From Streptococcaceae bacterium (lineage in GTDB: Bacteria; Bacillota; Bacilli; Lactobacillales; Streptococcaceae): DNA of 10,785 nt. This document shows, piece after piece, positions 5,290-10,785 of the stretch. The first letter of the stretch is position 1, and each line of letters opens with the position of its first letter. The stretch covers positions 1 to 10,785 of the forward strand of contig JAITWV010000327.1 in assembly GCA_031285105.1 (NCBI GenBank). Direction: 5' to 3'. Both the position numbers and the translations under genes were made by a program. The notes beneath the pieces were generated by a model. The model was not told where the DNA came from, searched no databases, and saw nothing but the letters and a program-made list of their open reading frames with translations.

Positions 5290-6315
5290 TTGGGAAAGAA
5301 AAAGAGTTACATTGACGGTTCAGGAGGCATGATAACACCGTCTTATGTACCCGACAATCAAGAAATTAAAATAGTTCGTGTGCTGGATGAAGGTTTTAAA
5401 CAAGAACCATTGGCTCAACGAACAGAAGAATATGTGTTAAGAAGCGATAAACGCATTGATGATAACACGAGGCAGGTCCTCTATGTAATCGCATCTGTTA
5501 CATCAATACAGAAAATGCAATTGCAAAGAACCTTTGAGGAGTACAACAATCTTGAATGTTCATTAAAAATCTTGTTAGAACAACGATTGATCCAACGCTG
5601 GAAATATTTCAATCCAAAAATCAAAAAGGATGTAGATGTATTTACATTAAGTGGAGACGGATACTACTTCCTTGATACCATTCAAGAGAAACTGGAATTT
5701 GATTTTTATACGATAGCAAATCCATTTAAATGGCATGATTGGCTACCGTCCATGCACGTTCGATTTTGGATGTATGTAGATGTTTTTAATGGATATTCTA
5801 AATTGCAGGAGTATCAAAATTATCATACACACTTCGGCAGTTTTTCTATTCAGGAAATCAATGAGGATACACAGGAAATAGTAGGGGTAAAGAAATATAC
5901 ACCAGTTTATACAAATGGTGTTGTAACTTTAAACTTGACGAGCAATAAGGGTATAACGAACTCAACGAACCTATTCTTGTACGCAATCCTAGATAATGAC
6001 AGTAAATCTTTTAAATTTCCGAAGAAGGTTCTTAACCGTTTTGAGAATGTCTTTAAAGATTTTGGAAATAAAAAAATTACAAATTCTGAATACGAAGGCG
6101 TTAGACAGCTTTTGACTTTTGTTGTTCCCTCCAAAAAAACAGCAGATGCGTTTTTAGATGAATTGTTGATCCGCAAGATTGAGTACACGATTGCCTTCAT
6201 AGTTCTTGAAAATATTGAGGAGGATAGTTTGGAAAACAGCCTTTGGATCATGTTACCTAGCGGGGACTTACAATCTTTTCCACTTCATTTAAAAGAGGTG
6301 GCTAGTAATGACTAG
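5290..6315 (+). CDS. Winged-helix, replication-relaxation-like protein
   Basis: The start is TTG, placed eight bases after AAAAAGGGG (5273-5281). The 341-residue protein has a basic N-terminus (GKKKS) and a winged-helix-like region at about residues 57-125. There, DDNTRQVLYVIASV and the LKILLEQRLIQRW recognition-type helices lead to a wing ending in VFTLSGDGYYFL. The order (helix, helix, LxxLLxxxLI, then T-x-x-G-x-x-x-L) resembles the replication-relaxation family of plasmid accessory proteins that often sit near transfer genes. I base this on pattern only. A second alpha/beta domain follows (HVRFWMYVDVF onwards). It leads a unit that ends with the coupling protein and overlaps the next small gene by eight bases. 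A DNA-binding accessory role at the origin of transfer is inferred. Confidence 0.7.
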   Translation: MGKKKSYIDGSGGMITPSYVPDNQEIKIVRVLDEGFKQEPLAQRTEEYVLRSDKRIDDNTRQVLYVIASVTSIQKMQLQRTFEEYNNLECSLKILLEQRLIQRWKYFNPKIKKDVDVFTLSGDGYYFLDTIQEKLEFDFYTIANPFKWHDWLPSMHVRFWMYVDVFNGYSKLQEYQNYHTHFGSFSIQEINEDTQEIVGVKKYTPVYTNGVVTLNLTSNKGITNSTNLFLYAILDNDSKSFKFPKKVLNRFENVFKDFGNKKITNSEYEGVRQLLTFVVPSKKTADAFLDELLIRKIEYTIAFIVLENIEEDSLENSLWIMLPSGDLQSFPLHLKEVASND

Positions 6316-6418
6316 AGTACCACGCAAGTTGAAAAGGGAAAGAGAAGAAAGAGGTGCCTTTTTTAAAAAAGTATTTTTTCTTTTTTATTTCCTAAACAAG
6401 AACAAAAACAAAGAATAG
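6308..6418 (+). CDS. 36-residue basic/hydrophobic peptide
   Basis: The ATG overlaps the preceding stop region by eight bases and has its own ribosome site AGAGGTG (6294-6300) seven bases upstream. The N-terminal half is very basic (RKLKREREER) and the second half is aromatic (FFKKVFFLFYFL) with a lysine/asparagine tail. This looks like a short amphipathic or membrane-surface helix held to the inner leaflet. The stop lies ten bases before the next start. Coupling, ribosome site and place in an unbroken gene chain support it; length and composition alone would not. The function is unknown; a small assembly partner of the neighbouring membrane protein is a guess. Confidence 0.6.
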   Translation: MTRVPRKLKREREERGAFFKKVFFLFYFLNKNKNKE

Positions 6419-6428
6419 GGGGATGAAA

Positions 6429-6950
6429 TTGGGTAAATTAAATCAAACAGGCTTACAGATACCCGATACGAAAGTTTTTTTTGACGGTTTATTAGATACT
6501 GTTTTCGGCTTTATTAATAAGTTTATAGTCGTTGGTTCTAATTGGTACTATCTTGTATTTGGCACGATTTTCTTTGTGGTTTTAGGGTTGTACCTTTGGA
6601 ACAGTAGAAACAACCACGCAGACAACACCAAGAAGTTAAACCAGTTGCTTTATGTTATTGGTTTCTTGTTTGTGATGCCAAAGATTTTATTTCTAATTAT
6701 GTTAAATATTGGTACTGGAGAAGGAACGAGCGTTCAAAACTTTTTTACGCTGATATTGATGTTATCGCAAATTGTATTAATGTTTTTCTTGGGGATATTC
6801 TTCTTTGTTCGCAGTTCGATTTTATCGTTCGGATCAAAAATTTACGCATCACAAAAGTTAGCAGAGGATAGCAAGAAGGATAAAAGAACACTATATGTCC
6901 TGCTTGGCGTGATGCTGGCATCGAACATTCTTTATGTATTTGGGGGATAG
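6429..6950 (+). CDS. Four-helix membrane protein, likely transfer-apparatus subunit
   Basis: An ATG at 6423 directly touches its GGGGG, leaving no ribosome spacing. TTG at 6429 lies six bases behind that GGGGG and has the same layout as the TTG start at 5290 (GGGG, A/T-rich spacer, TTG-GG). I therefore start at 6429, giving 173 residues. After an amphipathic N-terminus, four membrane segments are predicted at about residues 38-57, 70-91, 102-124 and 152-170. A polar loop (NSRNNHADNTKK) and a basic loop (KLAEDSKKDKR) lie on what is probably the cytoplasmic side. Its place immediately upstream of the coupling protein suggests a membrane partner of the ATPase or a VirB6-like channel element. The sequence gives no specific family match. 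Confidence 0.75.
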   Translation: MGKLNQTGLQIPDTKVFFDGLLDTVFGFINKFIVVGSNWYYLVFGTIFFVVLGLYLWNSRNNHADNTKKLNQLLYVIGFLFVMPKILFLIMLNIGTGEGTSVQNFFTLILMLSQIVLMFFLGIFFFVRSSILSFGSKIYASQKLAEDSKKDKRTLYVLLGVMLASNILYVFGG

Positions 6951-6952
6951 AA

Positions 6953-7066
6953 ATGGATAATAAGAATTTTAGAGATGAATTGCCAAAAACTTTACTTATT
7001 TTCATTGCAGTAGCAATTATTCAAATGATTATTTGGGCAATTGTCGGGGGTGGATTGATTGGATAA
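6953..7066 (+). CDS. 37-residue single-pass membrane peptide
   Basis: The ATG is six bases after GGGGGA (6942-6947), two bases after the previous stop. The product has a charged N-terminus (DNKNFRDELPK), one membrane segment at about residues 13-31 (LLIFIAVAIIQMIIWAIV), then GGG and a short end. Its last eight bases overlap the TTG start of the coupling-protein gene, and the same bases supply that gene's GGGGGTGG ribosome site. Such coupling keeps the two in fixed ratio. It may be a small subunit that contacts the coupling protein's membrane domain. No homology is claimed. Confidence 0.65.
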   Translation: MDNKNFRDELPKTLLIFIAVAIIQMIIWAIVGGGLIG

Positions 7067-9848
7067 AGCAATTTCTTTAAAGAGATTAATGCCAAAGAAA
7101 AAAGAACCAAAAGAAAAAAATGTAGCGATTGGCTACCAAAGTTATCTTGATGAACAACTTCAAGCAAAAGAAAAAAGCACAACAAGCATGGTTTCTAAAA
7201 TCTTTTTCGATAAAACCAAACACTTTTCCAGCAAAGAGTATGCGAAATTGTTTAGAACTGTAAATAAGGTGGTCTCTATTTCAGGGTGTGTGATGTCAGC
7301 AGTTTTGTTGCTTGCTACATTTTTACCAACCGAAACTACTCATGCAGGGTTCATTGTATTATTTCTCGTTGGAGTTTTAGCGATTGCAGTAACAATGTGG
7401 AACGGACAAATGGCATTAGACTTTCATTCAGCTAGAAAGATAGCAAGTGAAGATCGTGCGAAGTTGATTGAAAAAGCATTAAATCAAATCGGTTTTAACT
7501 TAGTTCTTTCATCATTTTGGACTTTCTTAGTTCCTTTGACAGTGCTTGTGATGCCTAACATTCACAAAATGTACGTGCAGGCGTTAAGGGGAGAAAATAT
7601 CCAACGCTTAACGAGCGAGGCAATTATTAACGGATTGGGTGGCGAAGTGTTTCTATCAATCTTATTGCTTATTCCACCGATTTTAGCGACCATTTACATT
7701 TACAATAAATGGCAAAAGATTATGTATTACGACCGTCAACAATTAGAAACCTACATGAGCGAACGTAAATATGCAGATAAGGACTTGTATCAAATGTTCC
7801 ACAAAGTTCCTTCTAAAACAGCACCAACGTTTACTTTAGGGATTGATATTGAGAACAACAGCCCTGTTTCACTTACTCCAAAAGGACGAGCAACTCACTC
7901 AGCGTTTTCGGGTGCAACAGGTACTGGTAAGTCTCAATCGGTACTTTATCCAATGATCGCACAAGATTTAGAAAAAACCGCTGAATTTATTCGTGAGTTT
8001 TATAAACACAAAGATACTCCCAAATTTTGGAAAGAAGATATTAGTGGCGACACAATCAATGGTTTTACTCTAATCGAACCTTCAGGTAACATGGCGGAAG
8101 AAGTATTTAAGATGCTACTTAAAATGGGCTATCCTAGAGAGTTCATTACCTATTTAAATCCACTCGACCCACACACCGATAGTGTCAATTTGTTTTCAGG
8201 AGATCCCAATAAGGTTGCTGAAACAATGGCTGATATCTTTGCTCCGATGAAAAACATGGTTGGAAATGAGTTCTTTAAAGGGAAAGATAATGCACACATC
8301 GCTTATGCTACGTTGCTACTGATGTTTTCATGGCGTGTTGAGGGCAACGAGTTAGATACGACTGGAAACCCACCCAACATGGAAGATTTTGTTGCTATGT
8401 ATGTAGACAAGAAAGTCCTTGTTAAACGTGTGATGATTATGGAGCAATATCGTTCATATATGTATGACAAATACAAAGTGATGCCCGATAAAACAAAAGC
8501 TGAACGCATCGCCAAAGATGAGGCAGGGTATCTATTTAACACAATTAATGAGACTTACAAGTTTTTCTTTGATAACATCACGATTGAGGCAACAACGCCT
8601 GAACGAACAACAACAAAGGATAAAGACGGTAACGAAACTTTCACAACCAAGTTAAGAAAGGTAAAATTACCAATCGCAAAAGAGCAAAGAAAATTGTTGG
8701 ACACAGACGATATTGTTATCGTGGATGAACTCGATCAATACATTGAAGGTTTGCGAGGAACATTGCAACGTGTATCAAGAAACCCTGCAATGCGAAGAAT
8801 GTTCTTTAAATCATCTTCCTTTGATTTCGACCAACATTTAAAATATGGTGGCGTATTGCTAATTTCAACTGCTTACGGAGAACTACAAGACCTTCACAGT
8901 AAGGCGGGACAGTTAGCCTCGATGGCGTTCATGAACGCCACTTACAGACGACCAGAGAACATTTCGGCATGGCACTCATTCATCACAGATGAACTTCCTG
9001 AATATCGCATGGAAGCTCATATATCGTTTGCAGCCAACTCACGAAAACACAAAGTCTTTAATACAGTAGCCTTCCAAAACTTGGGTTTATTAAATGGAAA
9101 TGACGGAAACGACTTTGCAAATCGACTTTTAGGGAACTACCGTAGCAAGTTTACCTTTGAAGATATGCCACCACAGGATAGCCAGTGGTGGAGTGATTTA
9201 CTAGGTAAAAAATGGTCTCGTTCGATGGAACGTAGCGGTTCAGAAGTATCGTTAGCAGAGGGCGTAACTCGAAACACAGCCACCTATCGAGAGAAGAAAG
9301 AGCGTGTAGAAAACGTATCGTCAGACCAGTTAGCAAGTCTTGGAGAATTTACAATCGCAGGGCGTTACAATGATGACGGAGAGCTAAATGCGTATTCTAA
9401 AATTCGTACTTTGCCTTACTTCGAGTTTAGAGACAGATTGATTTCCATTTTCGATGTTGTAAATAATGAAGAAGATAAAAAAGCCTTTGAATATTGGTTG
9501 AGCGTAGCAAGGAAGAAAGTTGCTGGAGACCAACGTGTAAAAATTGAAAATAGTGGCTTGAGTAAAGTAGCTCAAAAGGATGTTGCTGACCCAACAGATG
9601 AAACAAAAACAGCATCGCCAAACTCAAAACCTAAAGCAGTAACTATAAATGGCAAACTAACTATTGAACAGTCAGGAAAAAACAACGCATCGAGGTTTAA
9701 TGTAGGAGATAAAAATACATCAACAACACAAGAGCAACCTACGCATCCAAAACAAGGAACTACCAGAAGAAATTTCAAATTCAAACAAGAAGAAGAAACG
9801 GACATTTCAACATATAGCAAAAATCTAAAAGTCCGTGAGGGCAAATAA
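7059..9848 (+). CDS. VirD4/TraG-type conjugative coupling ATPase
   Basis: Coupling proteins take the relaxase-DNA complex to the type IV secretion channel and drive DNA with ATP. This 929-residue copy starts at TTG, five bases after GGGGGTGG. N-terminal membrane segments are seen at about 70-90, 97-113, 146-166 and 195-215, more than the usual two. The Walker A loop is GATGTGKS (285-292, Lys291). Next comes EPSGN-MAEEVFKML, the counterpart of the family's DPKGD-type motif, then YLNPLDPHTDSVNLFSGDP. Walker B is FITDEL (641-646, Asp644-Glu645), followed by the AANSRKHKVFNTVAFQN region typical of the family. Residues 400-560 form a long all-alpha-type insertion. The last ~95 residues are a low-complexity Thr/Asn/Lys/Gln tail, likely a docking arm. 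It ends the overlapping gene chain. Confidence 0.93.
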   Translation: MDKAISLKRLMPKKKEPKEKNVAIGYQSYLDEQLQAKEKSTTSMVSKIFFDKTKHFSSKEYAKLFRTVNKVVSISGCVMSAVLLLATFLPTETTHAGFIVLFLVGVLAIAVTMWNGQMALDFHSARKIASEDRAKLIEKALNQIGFNLVLSSFWTFLVPLTVLVMPNIHKMYVQALRGENIQRLTSEAIINGLGGEVFLSILLLIPPILATIYIYNKWQKIMYYDRQQLETYMSERKYADKDLYQMFHKVPSKTAPTFTLGIDIENNSPVSLTPKGRATHSAFSGATGTGKSQSVLYPMIAQDLEKTAEFIREFYKHKDTPKFWKEDISGDTINGFTLIEPSGNMAEEVFKMLLKMGYPREFITYLNPLDPHTDSVNLFSGDPNKVAETMADIFAPMKNMVGNEFFKGKDNAHIAYATLLLMFSWRVEGNELDTTGNPPNMEDFVAMYVDKKVLVKRVMIMEQYRSYMYDKYKVMPDKTKAERIAKDEAGYLFNTINETYKFFFDNITIEATTPERTTTKDKDGNETFTTKLRKVKLPIAKEQRKLLDTDDIVIVDELDQYIEGLRGTLQRVSRNPAMRRMFFKSSSFDFDQHLKYGGVLLISTAYGELQDLHSKAGQLASMAFMNATYRRPENISAWHSFITDELPEYRMEAHISFAANSRKHKVFNTVAFQNLGLLNGNDGNDFANRLLGNYRSKFTFEDMPPQDSQWWSDLLGKKWSRSMERSGSEVSLAEGVTRNTATYREKKERVENVSSDQLASLGEFTIAGRYNDDGELNAYSKIRTLPYFEFRDRLISIFDVVNNEEDKKAFEYWLSVARKKVAGDQRVKIENSGLSKVAQKDVADPTDETKTASPNSKPKAVTINGKLTIEQSGKNNASRFNVGDKNTSTTQEQPTHPKQGTTRRNFKFKQEEETDISTYSKNLKVREGK

Positions 9849-9852
9849 ATTG

Positions 9853-9882
9853 AAAGAGTAGCTGTCATAGGTTACTCTTTTT
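9853..9882 (+). terminator. Weak rho-independent terminator after the coupling-protein gene
   Basis: AAAGAGTA (9853-9860) pairs with TACTCTTT (9873-9880) over eight positions, with a 12-base loop and five T's (9878-9882). The stem is AT-rich, so partial read-through into the next two genes is likely; no clear separate promoter is seen for them. Confidence 0.5.
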
Positions 9883-9903
9883 AGTATTTAAGGGGAATGA
9901 ATT

Positions 9904-10218
9904 ATGGAAACAAAAAAACAGATGCAACAAGCTATTTTAACAACAGCACTTTTGTTTACATCAGTTGCGGTTGCAAGTAAAGTGATAGACTTTTTTGAAA
10001 GTCGCAAAAAATCTACTAAGGTCGATTTCCGAGTGGTTAAAGACAAGAGAACAACAGGATATTATTGGCTTGAAAAGAAACAAGGAAAATACTGGATGTT
10101 AGCAGATAGCGAAGATGCTGATAAAATCTTTTTTGATAATGAACAAGAGGCAAGAATAGCTTTAGATACGGTTCGCAGTGGTAAATATTACAATAAAAAA
10201 CAAGTTATGGATTGGTAA
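9904..10218 (+). CDS. Membrane-anchored 104-residue protein
   Basis: The ribosome site AAGGGG (9890-9895) is eight bases before the ATG. The N-terminus (METKKQMQQ) is followed by one membrane segment at about residues 10-24, then SKVID and a basic stretch SRKKS. The remaining ~70 residues (VDFRVVKDKRTTGYYWLEKK, and KIFFDNEQEARIALDTVRSG) look like a small alpha/beta domain with an aromatic sheet. No catalytic motif is evident. The next gene, a nuclease, begins four bases after its stop and shares a similar N-terminal anchor ending in SK-x-ID. It may help position or control the nuclease, which is inference only. Confidence 0.75.
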   Translation: METKKQMQQAILTTALLFTSVAVASKVIDFFESRKKSTKVDFRVVKDKRTTGYYWLEKKQGKYWMLADSEDADKIFFDNEQEARIALDTVRSGKYYNKKQVMDW

Positions 10219-10222
10219 GATA

Positions 10223-10785
10223 ATGAAGAAAAAATTATCACGCATCATCGCCATATTAGCACTTTCCGTTTCCGTTTATTCAATGGTTTCTAAATTGATA
10301 GACATTCCATTTAACAACCCCACAATCAAGCGAGCAGAGTATGTTTCTGAACAGACGACAAATAGTTCACAGCAATCAGAAATACCATTACAGAACGCCA
10401 CAGGCACGTTAAATGGGACGGATGTTTTAAACTTCACAGGAGAGCGACAATTAGAGTTGGGGGAACTTGATGCACGAGGCAGAGCCACGTATGCTCATAT
10501 TCAATTAAAAGATAGTCAAGAACCAACAATCGACCGAGAATCACAGCTGAATTATGACCCAGTTGGTTGGCATAATTACCACTTTAAGACAGCCCAAAAT
10601 GGAAAAAAAGCATGGTTGATGAATAGAGGGCATCTAGTTGGTTATCAGTTTTCAGGATTAAATGACGAGCCTAAAAACCTTGTTCCTGAAACAAGCTATT
10701 TTAATCAGGGTGGATTGACTGGAATGGACGATACAAATATGGAAGGGATGCTTTACTACGAGAATAAACTTGATGATTGGCTACA
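10223..10785 (+). CDS. EndA-like DNA/RNA non-specific nuclease, 3' end cut off
   Basis: The frame runs off the window after 187 complete codons. The N-terminus has a basic start (MKKKLSR) and a membrane segment at about residues 8-22, probably an uncleaved anchor. A Ser/Thr/Gln/Asn-rich linker follows, then the nuclease domain from about residue 85. The beta-beta-alpha-metal motif reads NRGHLVGYQFSG (His137 as general base), followed by PKN (Asn152) and YFNQG (Asn161). The Asn spacing of nine residues matches the pattern I know from pneumococcal EndA, where these help bind the metal ion. The enzyme should cut DNA or RNA outside the membrane. In a transfer cluster it could trim DNA or act on extracellular DNA. 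The start has only a weak ribosome site and is probably coupled to the gene four bases upstream. Confidence 0.88.
   Translation, partial: MKKKLSRIIAILALSVSVYSMVSKLIDIPFNNPTIKRAEYVSEQTTNSSQQSEIPLQNATGTLNGTDVLNFTGERQLELGELDARGRATYAHIQLKDSQEPTIDRESQLNYDPVGWHNYHFKTAQNGKKAWLMNRGHLVGYQFSGLNDEPKNLVPETSYFNQGGLTGMDDTNMEGMLYYENKLDDWL

Noticed and set aside
6359..6371. T6-A6-G run as a programmed frameshift site in the 36-residue gene
   Set aside because: It contains the slippery heptamer AAAAAAG, but the gene's frame reads AAA AAA GTA, not A AAA AAG. TTTTTTA is also out of phase. No stimulating stem or ribosome site points to a frameshift.
8712..8735. IVIVDELDQ (residues 552-560 of the coupling protein) as the Walker B motif
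   Set aside because: The pattern fits loosely, but FITDEL at 641-646 is followed by the conserved NSRKHKVFNTVAFQN region and comes after the GVLLIS strand, as in the family order. It is the better candidate.
9572..9868. Antisense frame opposite the C-terminal tail of the coupling protein
   Set aside because: It is the complement of a low-complexity coding tail. It has no ribosome site and all other genes are on the opposite strand.
1..10785. CRISPR array, rRNA, transposase or inverted-repeat-bounded insertion sequence
   Set aside because: No regularly spaced repeats, rRNA-like blocks or transposase motifs were seen on either strand.

Overview
The window is AT-rich, low-GC DNA with Shine-Dalgarno-led, tightly packed genes, all on the + strand. 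Base composition, TTG starts with strong GGGG-type ribosome sites, and protein content point to a Firmicute, most likely a lactic-acid-bacterium or Enterococcus-type host. The content points to a conjugative plasmid or integrative conjugative element. The firmest anchors are a VirD4/TraG-type coupling ATPase (7059-9848) and the start of an EndA-like DNA/RNA non-specific nuclease (10223 to window end). No relaxase, VirB4 ATPase, replication initiator or transposase gene is visible.

Layout. Positions 1-785 hold the 3' end of an unrecognised gene and a 65-residue protein. A good promoter with an overlapping inverted repeat (811-842) opens a unit coding for a glycine-rich membrane protein (892-1200), a protein made of two tandem copies of a ~46-residue module (1219-1650), a 46-residue helical protein (1743-1883) and a membrane-anchored thioredoxin-like protein with a CPLC motif (1886-2347). 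This unit ends at a terminator (2348-2384). Between the module-repeat gene and the 46-residue gene lies a compact tRNA-like element (1653-1697): a 7-bp acceptor-like stem and a textbook T-arm, but no anticodon arm.

A 176-bp structured intergenic region (2385-2560) carries a long imperfect palindrome, two direct-repeat pairs and promoter-like boxes. It precedes a unit coding for a four-helix membrane protein (2561-3301), a soluble unknown (3302-3949) and a basic, possibly OB-fold protein (3962-5155). A second promoter of the same design as the one at 811 sits just upstream of a strong intrinsic terminator (5234-5266), which suggests a small RNA or an attenuated leader.

The next unit is a chain of five overlapping or near-touching genes: a winged-helix, replication-relaxation-like protein (5290-6315), a 36-residue basic/hydrophobic peptide (6308-6418), a four-helix membrane protein (6429-6950), a 37-residue single-pass peptide (6953-7066) and the coupling protein. 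A weak terminator follows (9853-9882), then two membrane-anchored proteins, the second being the nuclease. The set fits the DNA-delivery side of a Gram-positive type IV secretion system: DNA-binding accessory factor, small and large membrane partners, the ATPase that feeds DNA into the channel, and envelope-acting thiol and nuclease functions. Roles other than those of the coupling protein and nuclease are inference from context.
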